Assembly (NCBI RefSeq): GCF_002964045.1
Contig: NZ_POPB01000317.1
Span: 1-64,000, forward strand
Length of the DNA stretch: 64,000 bases
Origin: Streptococcus suis
Lineage (GTDB): Bacteria; Bacillota; Bacilli; Lactobacillales; Streptococcaceae
Direction of reading: 5' to 3'
The translations under genes were made by a program, and so were the position numbers. Below, piece after piece: positions 26,462 to 35,126 of this stretch. Every line of letters begins with the position of its first letter. Position 1 is the stretch's first letter. The notes under the pieces were generated by a model. That model was not told the DNA's origin and did no database searches. It worked only from the letters and a program-made list of their open reading frames with translations.

Positions 26462-27410
26462 ATCAACTAAAGGTCTCAGTTTACCTGTCTTTCTAGAATT
26501 TGTTGAAATGAAGACCAAGGTAGCAAGTTTTTTTCCGATGACCTTGGGAATCCTCTGGGCTATCTATCGCTATCAAACCTTTAACTGGCTAAATACGCTT
26601 TTGTTCGTTCTGGCAGTCCTTAGCTTCGATATGTGTACAACTGCCATCAACAATAGCATGGACTACCACAAGGCCAAGGATGAAACCTATCGTCAGGAAA
26701 GTAATGTGATAGGAAAATTTTCTCTGGATTTTCGTCAGATGATTGGAATCGTTCTTGCCCTACTAATTTTTTCAGTGATTATTTCATTGGTGCTTGTTTG
26801 GCGGACCAGCTGGCTCCTCCTACCGATGGGAGCTCTCTGTTTCCTCATTGGTATCTTTTATACCTTTGGACCTATTCCGCTTTCGAGAATGCCACTGGGT
26901 GAAGTTTTCTCTGGAGTAACCATGGGATTTGGGATTTTCTTCTTAGCAGTCTTTATCCAAGACCCAGCTGGGCTATTGACCAGTCAAGTGAGCGACCAGT
27001 GGATGACCTTGCAGTTCTCTTGGACAAAAATAATAGACATTATTTTCATGTCCCTTCCTTTGGTAACCTTGATTGCCAATATCATGTTGGCCAACAATAC
27101 CTGTGATTTAGAAGAAGACATTCGCAACCATCGTTATACTCTGGTTTACTATATTGGCAAGAAAAATGCTCTTAAATTGTATTTTGTCTTGGCAAGTTTA
27201 CCATGGTTGCTGTGGATAATTTACTGTCTGACTGGATTCTTACCTATCTGGGCATTGCTTGGTTTATTCGGAGCCTTGCCTGCTTATAAGAGTCTAGAAA
27301 TATTTTTGAAAAAGCAAGTCAAACGGGAAACCTTTATCGAGGCAGTAAAGAGTTTTGTACTCTTTGCGCTGCTATATGTGGTGATACTTGCTTTAGCCCT
27401 TATTTTCTAA
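26454..27410 (+). CDS. dmkA: UbiA-family prenyltransferase (DmkA/MenA-like)
   Basis: A 318-residue integral membrane protein with about eight helices and the two Asp-rich prenyl-diphosphate motifs: NNSMDYHKAKD (first, NDxxD-like) and DLEEDIRNHR (second). Family members prenylate 1,4-dihydroxy-2-naphthoate to demethylmenaquinone. In electron transfer clusters DmkA makes the quinone that links Ndh2 to surface flavoproteins. The only Ndh2 trace here is a relic, and no dmkB is present, so the quinone source and electron donor are open. ATG 26454 overlaps the fmnB stop. Confidence 0.8.
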   Translation: MNKSTKGLSLPVFLEFVEMKTKVASFFPMTLGILWAIYRYQTFNWLNTLLFVLAVLSFDMCTTAINNSMDYHKAKDETYRQESNVIGKFSLDFRQMIGIVLALLIFSVIISLVLVWRTSWLLLPMGALCFLIGIFYTFGPIPLSRMPLGEVFSGVTMGFGIFFLAVFIQDPAGLLTSQVSDQWMTLQFSWTKIIDIIFMSLPLVTLIANIMLANNTCDLEEDIRNHRYTLVYYIGKKNALKLYFVLASLPWLLWIIYCLTGFLPIWALLGLFGALPAYKSLEIFLKKQVKRETFIEAVKSFVLFALLYVVILALALIF

Positions 27411-27416
27411 AAAGGA

Positions 27417-27452
27417 AAGACACAGTCGTTCATCAGGCTGTGTCTTCTTTGT
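27417..27452. terminator. Terminator after dmkA (convergent with eetA)
   Basis: AAGACACAG (27417-27425) pairs with CTGTGTCTT (27438-27446), followed by CTTTGTT on the plus strand. On the minus strand it follows the eetA-like stop, with a T-poor tail. Confidence 0.75.
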
Positions 27453-27880
27453 TATAGTGGTAAAATGAGTTCTTCTTCTTCAGTGCTTTCTCCGCCAACG
27501 GATTTGATTTCAATCAACAGGTTATGTGGCAGGCAGACGGAGAGCTGACCCGGCTGGCTAATCCAGCTGGTCATAACGGCGATTTGGTCTGGGCTATTGT
27601 CTTCCTTGACCCGAATGCGTTCGCCATCAACTTCAATGATATTGTATTGCCCTTCATTGGGATAGTAGGTCTTTTCTTGATGGGGTGTGTCCTTTGATAA
27701 TTCAAATTGGTCGACCACCTCACCATTGATGCGGACATAGGCAATTGTTTTTGCCTCATTTGTATCTGTTGTCAGATGTGTGTAGGTAAAAATTGCTGGA
27801 AGAAAGGATAAAACTAGGGTGAATCCGATTAAGATATAATCAAATAGTTTGAGCTGTTTGAGAATGGATTTGAATGTCAT
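27452..27880 (-). CDS. eetA: EetA-like NusG domain II membrane-anchored protein
   Basis: 142 residues from ATG 27880 (an ATG two codons earlier is also possible). One N-terminal membrane helix (FDYILIGFTLVLSFLPAIF) is followed by an extracellular NusG domain II-like fold: AYVRINGEVVDQFEL and the C-terminal VCLPHNLLIEI signature. In flavin-based electron transfer clusters this is EetA, partner of EetB. It stands convergent to dmkA, while eetB stands divergent at the other end, so the cluster is bracketed by its two membrane partners on the minus strand. Confidence 0.72.
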   Translation of the reverse strand: MTFKSILKQLKLFDYILIGFTLVLSFLPAIFTYTHLTTDTNEAKTIAYVRINGEVVDQFELSKDTPHQEKTYYPNEGQYNIIEVDGERIRVKEDNSPDQIAVMTSWISQPGQLSVCLPHNLLIEIKSVGGESTEEEELILPL

Positions 27881-27932
27881 ATACAATCTATTTTATAGAA
27901 AAAATCCTACTTTGTAAAATGTTGGATGCAGA

Positions 27933-28280
27933 CTACTTTTTCAATTGTCCAATAAAGAGCAGGATAGCAAGGATTCCCCAAAATCCAGCTAGGAGCGGTT
28001 TGATTTGTCCAGTGAAAAATCCAATGGAGAAAGTTAGGGCAAAGCCTGCAAAGAGAAACCAGAGCAATGGTTTACGATAAAGATAGATAGCTTTTTGGAC
28101 AGCATTTGCTTCTGGACTGGTAGTTTTCCGATCACTATTCAAAATTGGAAGTATAGTGAACAGTAAGATAAGGATTGGTGGGGCGTCCCCAGTCAGAAAA
28201 CTGTGGATAAACAAGCCACAAATGGTTGCATAGGCGAGAACAAACAAGGAAAGGACTAATTTTGTGTTGAAGTTGTTCAT
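27933..28280 (-). CDS. Membrane protein of the XRE-DUF3278 operon
   Basis: A 115-residue protein with about four membrane helices. It overlaps the preceding gene by 4 nt (ATGA type). It resembles its upstream neighbour (GFFTGQIKPLL here, GIWLGHVKPRV there), suggesting a local duplication. Function unknown. Last gene of a five-gene minus-strand operon. Confidence 0.65.
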   Translation of the reverse strand: MNNFNTKLVLSLFVLAYATICGLFIHSFLTGDAPPILILLFTILPILNSDRKTTSPEANAVQKAIYLYRKPLLWFLFAGFALTFSIGFFTGQIKPLLAGFWGILAILLFIGQLKK

Positions 28281-28615
28281 CTATCTTCCTCCTTTTTGAA
28301 ATACAGTTGATAAAGAATTGCCAGAGCAAATCCAGCAGGAAGGATGAGAACACGTGGTTTGACATGTCCTAGCCAAATGCCCACGGAATAGGTCAAGGTC
28401 ATGGCAAACAGGGCAAAGATGGCTTGGATGATATAGTAGCGTTTTTCTTCTTCTGTTTTAAAGGACCTGATAATCTGAATGGGCGGTAACATGAGCAAGA
28501 ATGAACCGCTAATCGGCTCATTGACCATGTAAGAGTAGATGAAGAAGGTAGAAAATAAAGCATAAAATAGAACAAAAAATCGACAGGTTTGTTTGGGTGT
28601 AAAAGGTTTATCCAT
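28277..28615 (-). CDS. Membrane protein of the XRE-DUF3278 operon
   Basis: A 112-residue protein with about four membrane helices, charged at the C-terminus (YFKKEEDR). Starts 12 nt after the DUF3278 gene and overlaps the next gene by 4 nt. Probable paralogue of the next gene. Function unknown. Confidence 0.65.
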   Translation of the reverse strand: MDKPFTPKQTCRFFVLFYALFSTFFIYSYMVNEPISGSFLLMLPPIQIIRSFKTEEEKRYYIIQAIFALFAMTLTYSVGIWLGHVKPRVLILPAGFALAILYQLYFKKEEDR

Positions 28616-28627
28616 GGTGTTAGGTCC

Positions 28628-29710
28628 TTATTTTTTCCTGGCAGTATCTGCTTCCAGTTTTTGCAGATAGGCAAGGGCAGACAGGGCTAGACTGGCAAAG
28701 AGGCCCATCATACCACCGAAGAGGAGGGATTTTACGTGGAAGATGGAATCCAGTAGGGGAAGCTGGAGGCTAAAGAGGTCTGCCAGCCCAGCAAAAAGGC
28801 TAGATAGCAGGGCAACTCCCAGTCCCCAAACCAGTGGATTGAGGGTCTGTCCTTGTTTTTCCTCAGGACTTAGTTCTTCCATGTCATATTGAGGCAGGTC
28901 AGCATGGAGGGTGCGCATATTAACGATACCAATTAGGATAATACTGAAGAAGGCAATGATCATTGGATAGTAAGTAGCCACCTCGACAGGATAGCGGTAG
29001 GCTAGGAAGTAGGCGATGGCATTTCCGAGAGCTAGGAAGTAGAAGTGGTAGATAAAGGCTATTCCCCCAATCTCATCTGCCTTAGTCCGTCGGTACTCGT
29101 CTAAAGGCCCGCGAATACCATAAACGTGCCGTATCATGTTTTGGATCCACTTAGGTTCTTTTTTGGCAATAGCAGAGCTAACAGTTAGTTGTTCCGCTTT
29201 TTTCATGCGCTTGCGTAACATGATTTCGATAGCAATACCCGTGAAAATACCTCCTAGACAGGCTGCTAGGAATTTTCGGAGGTCAAATAGATGGTCGAGA
29301 GGATTGAGTCCATCCATCCAGGCAGCAAAAACAACAGTCCAAATGTACATAACGGTAGTGAAATAGAGGGCGAATTTGATACTCGCTCCCTTGAGCTGCT
29401 TTTGTTCCTTGGTAGTCAGCTCTTCTACATCTAAACTGTCCACTTGACTGTGCCGGAGTTTAAACATGATGTAGGTACTAGTCGCTAGATAGCTTAGGAG
29501 CAGGGCAACGGGATAGCCAAATGCAACGACTTCTGGGAATCGTTTGGATAAGGCAAGTGCCAGTAGGGTAAGAGCCATGGTGCCCCAAAATAGGGGGATG
29601 AAGCAGGTATTGCCTAGACGGAAGGCTTCTTTTTGGCGAAATTCATCCAAGGGCCCTGCGATACCGTAAAATCGTTTGATTAATTTATCTTGAAAGGTTT
29701 CTTTTTTCAT
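28628..29710 (-). CDS. Membrane protein with two tandem DUF3278-like domains
   Basis: A 360-residue membrane protein. Two similar halves each open with a RFYGIAGPLDEFR / HVYGIRGPLDEYR motif (about residues 10 and 205) and contain four hydrophobic helices, so an internal duplication is clear. I associate the motif with DUF3278. ATG 29710 follows AAGGAG; an in-frame ATG at 29755 is less likely. Its operon with an XRE regulator and small membrane proteins is a common but uncharacterised low-GC Gram-positive arrangement. Confidence 0.7.
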   Translation of the reverse strand: MKKETFQDKLIKRFYGIAGPLDEFRQKEAFRLGNTCFIPLFWGTMALTLLALALSKRFPEVVAFGYPVALLLSYLATSTYIMFKLRHSQVDSLDVEELTTKEQKQLKGASIKFALYFTTVMYIWTVVFAAWMDGLNPLDHLFDLRKFLAACLGGIFTGIAIEIMLRKRMKKAEQLTVSSAIAKKEPKWIQNMIRHVYGIRGPLDEYRRTKADEIGGIAFIYHFYFLALGNAIAYFLAYRYPVEVATYYPMIIAFFSIILIGIVNMRTLHADLPQYDMEELSPEEKQGQTLNPLVWGLGVALLSSLFAGLADLFSLQLPLLDSIFHVKSLLFGGMMGLFASLALSALAYLQKLEADTARKK

Positions 29711-29720
29711 AAGCAGCTCC

Positions 29721-29921
29721 TTATTTTTGATCGAACAATGGTAAGATGTAAACAAAGCCTAAGAAGTAGATGGTCCCAGCAATCAGCAATTGTAGCCAAA
29801 ATTGTGCTTGGCTGATGGTGTGCAAGATTTCTGCTCCGCTATTGCCCCAAAGCTGAAAGAGGACAAAGAGCGGGATAAAAATAAGGGTAGAGATAAGAGC
29901 TTTACGTGTATTCTTTTTCAT
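29721..29921 (-). CDS. Small two-helix membrane protein
   Basis: 66 residues, two membrane helices separated by a short polar loop; not recognised. AAGGAAGAAA precedes the ATG. It lies between the XRE regulator and the DUF3278 gene on the same strand with short gaps, so it is part of the same operon. Confidence 0.65.
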   Translation of the reverse strand: MKKNTRKALISTLIFIPLFVLFQLWGNSGAEILHTISQAQFWLQLLIAGTIYFLGFVYILPLFDQK

Positions 29922-29936
29922 GGGGTTTCTTCCTTT

Positions 29937-30125
29937 CTATTCATTCCAAAAGAGGCTATTGAGATCGGTCTGTAGAGCCTTTGCAAGGTTGATGCAGAGA
30001 TCCAGTGAGGGGTTGTATTTGTTGTTTTCAATCATGTTGATTGTCTGCCTGGATACGCCGATGGCCTTGGCCAAATCTAGTTGGGAAATACCTAACAGTA
30101 GGCGGTAATCTTTGACACGGTTCAT
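29937..30125 (-). CDS. XRE-family transcriptional regulator
   Basis: A 62-residue single-domain Cro/CI-type regulator from ATG 30125 (MNRVKDYR); GAAAGGAGAG lies upstream. The helix-turn-helix spans about residues 13-35 (ISQLDLAKAIGVSRQTINMIE), followed by NPSLDLCINLAKAL, the standard mini-XRE C-terminus. First gene of the operon. A palindrome TGTCA-N8-TGACA covers its own TATAAT on the minus strand, implying autorepression; three more copies lie further upstream. Confidence 0.88.
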   Translation of the reverse strand: MNRVKDYRLLLGISQLDLAKAIGVSRQTINMIENNKYNPSLDLCINLAKALQTDLNSLFWNE

Positions 30126-30140
30126 GTGCTCTCCTTTCTG

Positions 30141-30158
30141 TGTCAATTATATCTGACA
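30141..30158 (-). promoter_or_regulatory. Operator-like palindrome 1 (over the XRE promoter)
   Basis: TGTCAATTATATCTGACA, inverted TGTCA arms with an 8-nt spacer. On the minus strand it contains TATAAT, 16 bp from the XRE start codon. A site here could block transcription of the XRE operon. Confidence 0.65.
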
Positions 30159-30174
30159 CAATTGTCTAAAAATG

Positions 30175-30346
30175 AGGGAGTGGGAAAGAACTCGACCATT
30201 CATAGAAGAGTTCGTCTTCCCACCCCCGCACAGTTGATTAGGTCAGATTTGGAGTGTAAAACACGAACAAATCTGCCAATCAACCACTGCGCTGAGATGT
30301 TGACACTAACTTTGAGAAGCGGGGCTTGAGTCCAGCCTCTTTAAAA
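30175..30346. repeat. Intergenic repeat element, copy A
   Basis: Starts GGGAGTGGGAAAGAACTCGAC and carries AGATTTG/CAAATCT arms. Its 3' part (30241-30319) matches 40728-40806 with only a few differences. It lies exactly between operator palindromes 1 and 2. No protein is encoded. Resembles short intergenic repeats known in S. suis. Confidence 0.75.
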
Positions 30347-30349
30347 TGT

Positions 30350-30367
30350 TGTCAATTATATCTGACA
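30350..30367 (-). promoter_or_regulatory. Operator-like palindrome 2
   Basis: TGTCAATTATATCTGACA, identical to palindrome 1 over all 18 bases. Confidence 0.6.
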
Positions 30368-30404
30368 TACTAGTGTAAAAAAATGTGGAGACCCTCCCTG
30401 TTGA

Positions 30405-30422
30405 TGTCAACTATATGTGACA
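30405..30422. promoter_or_regulatory. Operator-like palindrome 3
   Basis: TGTCAACTATATGTGACA, same arms and spacing as palindromes 1 and 2. Confidence 0.55.
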
Positions 30423-30460
30423 TGTTTCTTTACTGTTAGTATATACCTGTTCATATAAGT

Positions 30461-30478
30461 TGTCAACTATATTTGACA
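30461..30478. promoter_or_regulatory. Operator-like palindrome 4
   Basis: TGTCAACTATATTTGACA, 18 bp, ending 47 bp upstream of the rsmH -10 element. It could bring rsmH under the same regulator or simply be a distal site for the XRE operon. Confidence 0.55.
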
Positions 30479-30521
30479 CATTTTTTGTAAAAAGTTTGCA
30501 ACATCTTTTTGATTTATTTTG

Positions 30522-30530
30522 TGGTACAAT
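30522..30530 (+). promoter_or_regulatory. Extended -10 promoter of rsmH (near-leaderless)
   Basis: TG-G-TACAAT (30522-30530). Transcription should start about 30537, only about three bases before the ATG at 30540. No convincing -35 and no ribosome binding site. Confidence 0.55.
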
Positions 30531-30539
30531 AGATAAGAT

Positions 30540-31490
30540 ATGAGCAAGGAATTTAATCACACTACTGTGCTTTTGCATGAAACAGTAGATATGTTAGACA
30601 TCAAACCAAATGGAATTTATGTAGATGCAACCTTGGGTGGAGCAGGGCACAGTGAGTACCTGCTCAGTCAGTTGACGGGTGGTGGGCATCTTTATGCCTT
30701 CGACCAGGATCAGACTGCTATTGATCATGCCCATATTCGCTTGGCATCCTACATTGAAAAGGGACAAGTGACCTTCATCAAGGACAATTTTCGCAATCTC
30801 AAGACTCGCTTGGCAGAGCTGGGTGTAACAGAGATTGATGGGATTTGTTACGATTTAGGTGTGTCTAGTCCGCAGTTGGATGAGCGGGAGCGTGGCTTTT
30901 CTTACAAACAAGATGCTCCGCTTGATATGCGAATGAATCGTGATGGTCTGTTGACGGCCTATGATGTGGTCAACAACTATGACTACCATGACTTGGTGCG
31001 GATTTTCTTCAAATATGGTGAGGAAAAATTTTCCAAGCAGATTGCTCGTAAAATCGAACAGGTGCGTGAGGTCAAACCTATTGAAACTACGACAGAGTTG
31101 GCAGAAATTATCAAGTCTGCTAAGCCGGCTAAGGAACTCAAGAAGAAGGGCCATCCTGCTAAGCAGATTTTCCAGGCTATTCGGATTGAAGTCAATGATG
31201 AATTGGGAGCGGCAGACGAGTCTATTCAGCAGGCCATTGACTTATTGGCTCTGGATGGACGCATTTCTGTTATTACTTTCCATTCCTTAGAAGATCGTTT
31301 GACCAAACAGCTCTTTAAGGAAGCCAGTACGATTGATGTTCCAAAAGGTTTGCCTTTTATCCCAGAAGACTTGAAGGCACCTCTTGAATTGGTCAATCGT
31401 AAACCAATTTTGCCGAGTCAGGAGGAGTTGGAGGCTAATAACAGAGCACATTCAGCTAAATTGCGTGTAGCTAAGAAGGTACATAAATAG
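30540..31490 (+). CDS. rsmH: 16S rRNA (cytosine(1402)-N(4))-methyltransferase
   Basis: RsmH (MraW), 316 residues, full length. It methylates N4 of C1402 in the ribosomal P site. SAM-binding [13 protein letters not shown] near residue 35 and [11 protein letters not shown] near 105 are family hallmarks. First gene of the division cluster rsmH-ftsL-pbp2X-mraY. The start is canonical for the family, yet no Shine-Dalgarno sequence precedes it and the promoter sits only ten bases upstream, so the mRNA is probably leaderless. Confidence 0.96.
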   Translation: MSKEFNHTTVLLHETVDMLDIKPNGIYVDATLGGAGHSEYLLSQLTGGGHLYAFDQDQTAIDHAHIRLASYIEKGQVTFIKDNFRNLKTRLAELGVTEIDGICYDLGVSSPQLDERERGFSYKQDAPLDMRMNRDGLLTAYDVVNNYDYHDLVRIFFKYGEEKFSKQIARKIEQVREVKPIETTTELAEIIKSAKPAKELKKKGHPAKQIFQAIRIEVNDELGAADESIQQAIDLLALDGRISVITFHSLEDRLTKQLFKEASTIDVPKGLPFIPEDLKAPLELVNRKPILPSQEELEANNRAHSAKLRVAKKVHK

Positions 31491-31501
31491 GAGAAGGATT
31501 T

Positions 31502-31825
31502 ATGGTACAAGAGAAACGTAGAGAAGCAACCATGCGAGTAATTGGTGACAAAATCAAGACATTTACTCGTGTTGAAAGAGCCTTCTATTCTAGTATTGTA
31601 ATTTCAGGTCTGGCATTGGCTGTTGGTATTATTTTTATGCAGGCGAGACTTTTGCAAGTTCAATCAGACTTGGCGAAAGTGAATCAAGACATTAACCAAA
31701 AACAAGTAGAACTGAATGACTCAAAGCAGGCAAAAAATGAGCTAACAAGATCTGCTCGATTAATGGAAATAGCTGAAAAAGTAGGATTAACATTTAATAA
31801 TGACAATATTGGAGTAGCAGAGTGA
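31502..31825 (+). CDS. ftsL: Cell division protein FtsL
   Basis: A 107-residue bitopic protein: a short cytoplasmic N-terminus, one membrane helix (~residues 27-48, IVISGLALAVGIIF) and an extracytoplasmic coiled coil (LLQVQSDLAKVNQDINQKQ). It bridges DivIB/DivIC and the septal synthases in the divisome. GGAGAAGG precedes the ATG. Its stop overlaps the pbp2X start by one base. Confidence 0.9.
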   Translation: MVQEKRREATMRVIGDKIKTFTRVERAFYSSIVISGLALAVGIIFMQARLLQVQSDLAKVNQDINQKQVELNDSKQAKNELTRSARLMEIAEKVGLTFNNDNIGVAE

Positions 31826-34074
31826 TGTCTAGAAGAAACAATCGACTTTTGAGGTATGTTTTACGAAGAAGATATGTTCCAACAAAAAATCGTCAGAAAG
31901 TAGGGCAGAATCTACTACTCTTGACGGTTTTCATCTTTTTTCTTTTTTTGAGTAATTTTGCGCTCATTATTGGAACGGATAGTAAAGCAGGTGTGTCGCT
32001 TTCTGAGAGGGCAGATGCTGTTCATCAACAAGAAGTGACTGTACAAGCGAGACGTGGTACAATTTATGATCGAACCGGAATTCCAATTGCAGAAGATTCT
32101 ACCACCTACACAATCTATGCAATTATAGACACAGATTATGTTTCAGAATTTAAAGAAGTCTTGTATGTTGAAGCAACACAATTTAGCAAGGTTGCAGAAA
32201 TACTAAATAAGTACCTTGGTATGGAGACAGACTATGTCAATCAGCAATTAAATCAACCAGAATTAAAACAAGTCTATTTTGGTACACTAGGGAAGAATAT
32301 TTCTTACAGTACAATGTCTAGTATCCAAGAGGAGATGAAGACCGCGGGTATAAAGGGGATTGCCTTTAATGCCAGTCCAGGACGAATGTATCCAAATGGA
32401 AATTTTGCTTCAATTTTCGTGGGGTTGGCTAACCCGGTTGAAAACAAGGATGGTAGTCATAGTTTACAGGGTGTGAGCGGTATGGAATACTACCTTAATG
32501 ATATTTTGGCAGGTCAAGATGGTAAAGTACTTTATGAGAAAGATAGCCAGGGGCGGATTTTACCAGGTACTGAAAATGTAGAACAAGAAACTGTAAATGG
32601 TCAAGATGTTTATACGACTCTATCTGCTGATTTGCAACGTTCGCTAGAAACCAACATGGATATTTTCTTTGATAAGACAAAGGGGAAATACGCCAGTGCG
32701 ACCTTGGTATCAGCCAAAACTGGGGAAATTTTAGCAACAACTCAACGACCAAGCTATGATGCGGATACAAAAGAAGGGTTAGCTGATAAAGATTTGCTCC
32801 AGTACTCCCTTCTGTATCAGGCCACTATGGAGCCAGGTTCGACCATTAAGGTCATGACCTTGGCATCAGCAATCGATAGCAATGTCTTTGATCCTAATCA
32901 GATGCTTGTCAATAATGGCTATACCATTGCGGATGCAACGGTTAACGACTGGACGGTCAATGGGGGAGAGTCTGCTGTTTCCCTCAATATGGCCCAGGCA
33001 TTTGCCCTATCCAGTAACGTCGGGACGATCATGTTGGAACAAAAAATGGGCAATGAGAAATGGTTGGATTACCTAGCCAAGTTCCGTTTTGGCTATCCGA
33101 CACGTTTTGGAATGGGGTCTGAAAGTGCAGGCCTCCTGCCGGGCGACAACATCGTAACCATTACCATGTCTTCATTCGGTCAGGGTATTTCAGCGACTCA
33201 GGTCCAGATGTTGCGGGCCTTCTCGGCTATTGGTAATGACGGAACCATGTTGCAACCCAAGTTCATCTCAGGCTTGTATGATCCAAATTCCGATTCGGTG
33301 CGTATTGCCAAACCTGAAGTGGTTGGCCATCCTGTATCTGAAAAAGCAGCTTCAGATACACGGGATTACATGATCACAGTTGGGACTGATCCAGTTTTTG
33401 GTACGCTCTATAACAAGTGGACTATGTCTCCTGTTATTCAGGTTAATGGTTATGATGTGGCAGTAAAATCAGGTACTGCCCAGATTGCCAAGGAAGATGG
33501 AACGGGTTACATTGATGGTCAATACTTTCAGTCAGTCGTAGCCATGGTTCCAGCTGAGGATCCAGAATTTATTATGTATGCAACCGTGAGAGAGCCAGAA
33601 TCCTATACTGGAATGGAGTGGGAGGATATATTTAATCCAATACTGAAAGAGGCTATGTTATTGAAAGATAATTTAAACTTGGATAATGTTGCTCCTTCAT
33701 TGCAGTTTGTGGAAAATGAAACAGAATTTAAGTTACCAGATGTTATTGGTCAAGGCCCAGGCACAACTGCTGAGGAATTGCGTCGTTATTTAATTCAGCC
33801 AGTTATTGTAGGGAATGGTTCCGAAATAAAGAAAGTATCCGTAGATGTTGGAACAAATCTTACTTCAAACCAGCAAATTCTCTTGCTGACAGATTCAGTA
33901 GAGGATATGCCAGATTTATATGGTTTGACAAAAGAAAATATGGATATTCTTGCAGAATGGCTAGGTCTTGAAGTCACTTATGAAGGAGCAGGTTCGATGG
34001 TTGTTGAACAGAGTATTGAGTTTGGTACAAAAATCAGTAAACACAAAAAAATAACGATTACACTAGGAGAGTAA
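31825..34074 (+). CDS. pbp2X: Penicillin-binding protein 2X (septal transpeptidase)
   Basis: 749 residues: an N-terminal membrane anchor (~30-50), a dimerisation domain from ~70, a transpeptidase domain and two C-terminal PASTA domains (~630-749). Catalytic motifs: STIK (Ser339, Lys342), SSN in [12 protein letters not shown], and KSGT (548-551). It crosslinks septal peptidoglycan and is a main beta-lactam target. ATG 31825 overlaps the ftsL stop; a GTG one codon earlier is possible. Residue 341 is Ile where the motif is commonly Met; Thr551 is the usual residue. Ends 7 bp before mraY. Confidence 0.95.
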   Translation: MSRRNNRLLRYVLRRRYVPTKNRQKVGQNLLLLTVFIFFLFLSNFALIIGTDSKAGVSLSERADAVHQQEVTVQARRGTIYDRTGIPIAEDSTTYTIYAIIDTDYVSEFKEVLYVEATQFSKVAEILNKYLGMETDYVNQQLNQPELKQVYFGTLGKNISYSTMSSIQEEMKTAGIKGIAFNASPGRMYPNGNFASIFVGLANPVENKDGSHSLQGVSGMEYYLNDILAGQDGKVLYEKDSQGRILPGTENVEQETVNGQDVYTTLSADLQRSLETNMDIFFDKTKGKYASATLVSAKTGEILATTQRPSYDADTKEGLADKDLLQYSLLYQATMEPGSTIKVMTLASAIDSNVFDPNQMLVNNGYTIADATVNDWTVNGGESAVSLNMAQAFALSSNVGTIMLEQKMGNEKWLDYLAKFRFGYPTRFGMGSESAGLLPGDNIVTITMSSFGQGISATQVQMLRAFSAIGNDGTMLQPKFISGLYDPNSDSVRIAKPEVVGHPVSEKAASDTRDYMITVGTDPVFGTLYNKWTMSPVIQVNGYDVAVKSGTAQIAKEDGTGYIDGQYFQSVVAMVPAEDPEFIMYATVREPESYTGMEWEDIFNPILKEAMLLKDNLNLDNVAPSLQFVENETEFKLPDVIGQGPGTTAEELRRYLIQPVIVGNGSEIKKVSVDVGTNLTSNQQILLLTDSVEDMPDLYGLTKENMDILAEWLGLEVTYEGAGSMVVEQSIEFGTKISKHKKITITLGE

Positions 34075-34081
34075 AATTAAA

Positions 34082-35080
34082 ATGCAATTTTCACTATTAT
34101 CGGGATTGGTTGCTTTTTTAGCAACGGTGATTCTGATACCACGCTTTATTACTTTTTATCAAGCCAAACGCATCGAAGGGCAACAGATGCACGAAGATGT
34201 AAAACAACATCAATTTAAGGCAGGTACACCAACAATGGGGGGAACAGTTTTTCTCGTTGTTGCTATCTTAGTTACATTTATTTTTGCTGCTAGCCTTAAC
34301 ATGTTAACTGGTGGTGTTTTAGCTATTCTCTTCATCCTTGCACTCTATGGATTGGTCGGTTTTTTGGATGATTTCTTGAAAATATTCAAAAAAATCAATG
34401 AAGGTCTTAACCCTAAACAAAAATTAGCATTACAGATTTTAGGTGGACTTGTTTTCTACTTTGTCCATGTAAGAGCTGCTGGTGGTGGTGAACTCAATGT
34501 ATTTGGTCAAATCATCAATCTCGGTATGCTTTATTTACCCTTTGTTCTTTTCTGGTTGGTTGGTTTCTCAAATGCAGTCAACTTGACGGATGGTATTGAT
34601 GGCTTGGCCTCCATTTCGGTTGTTATTAGTTTGCTTGCCTATTCTGTCATTGCCTACAAGGAACAGAAGTTTGACATTCTTTTGGTCTGTGTAACCATGA
34701 TTGGTGGCTTGCTTGGATTTTTCGTCTACAATCGCAAACCCGCAAAAATCTTTATGGGGGATGTCGGTTCGCTAGCACTGGGCGGCATGCTAGCTACGAT
34801 TTCAATCGCTCTTCGTGTGGAATGGACCCTGCTCCTCATCGGCTTTGTTTATGTCCTTGAAACGTCATCCGTTATGCTACAGGTTTCATATTTCAAATAC
34901 ACCAAAAAACGCTTTGGAGAAGGTCGTCGTATCTTCCGAATGACTCCTTTCCACCACCATTTAGAATTAGGTGGTTTGACTGGTAAGTCTGAAAAATGGA
35001 GTGAATGGCAGGTTGACTTCTTTTTATGGTCAGTTGGACTTGTCATGAGCTTGATTACCCTGGCTATTCTTTATCTATAG
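34082..35080 (+). CDS. mraY: Phospho-N-acetylmuramoyl-pentapeptide transferase
   Basis: A 332-residue polytopic enzyme with ten predicted helices. It transfers phospho-MurNAc-pentapeptide to undecaprenyl phosphate, giving lipid I. Catalytic Asp motifs GFLDDFLK (near residue 97) and [10 protein letters not shown] are present, and the C-terminal [10 protein letters not shown] loop is typical. It directly follows pbp2X. The first residues are MQFSLLSG, relevant to variants discussed among the findings. A terminator follows. Confidence 0.96.
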   Translation: MQFSLLSGLVAFLATVILIPRFITFYQAKRIEGQQMHEDVKQHQFKAGTPTMGGTVFLVVAILVTFIFAASLNMLTGGVLAILFILALYGLVGFLDDFLKIFKKINEGLNPKQKLALQILGGLVFYFVHVRAAGGGELNVFGQIINLGMLYLPFVLFWLVGFSNAVNLTDGIDGLASISVVISLLAYSVIAYKEQKFDILLVCVTMIGGLLGFFVYNRKPAKIFMGDVGSLALGGMLATISIALRVEWTLLLIGFVYVLETSSVMLQVSYFKYTKKRFGEGRRIFRMTPFHHHLELGGLTGKSEKWSEWQVDFFLWSVGLVMSLITLAILYL

Positions 35081-35088
35081 ATTTTCAG

Positions 35089-35120
35089 AAACAGCAGAAA
35101 TGCTGTTTTTGTGCTATAAT
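35089..35120 (+). terminator. Terminator after mraY merging into the helicase promoter
   Basis: AAACAGCA (35089-35096), GAAA loop, TGCTGTTTTT (35101-35110). It is followed at once by an extended -10 TG-C-TATAAT (35112-35120) for the next gene. Confidence 0.85.
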
Positions 35121-35126
35121 AGTAGG

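Noticed and set aside
30126-30329. 67-codon frame on the plus strand in the repeat region
   Set aside because: It overlaps the XRE operator and repeat copy A and has no ribosome binding site.
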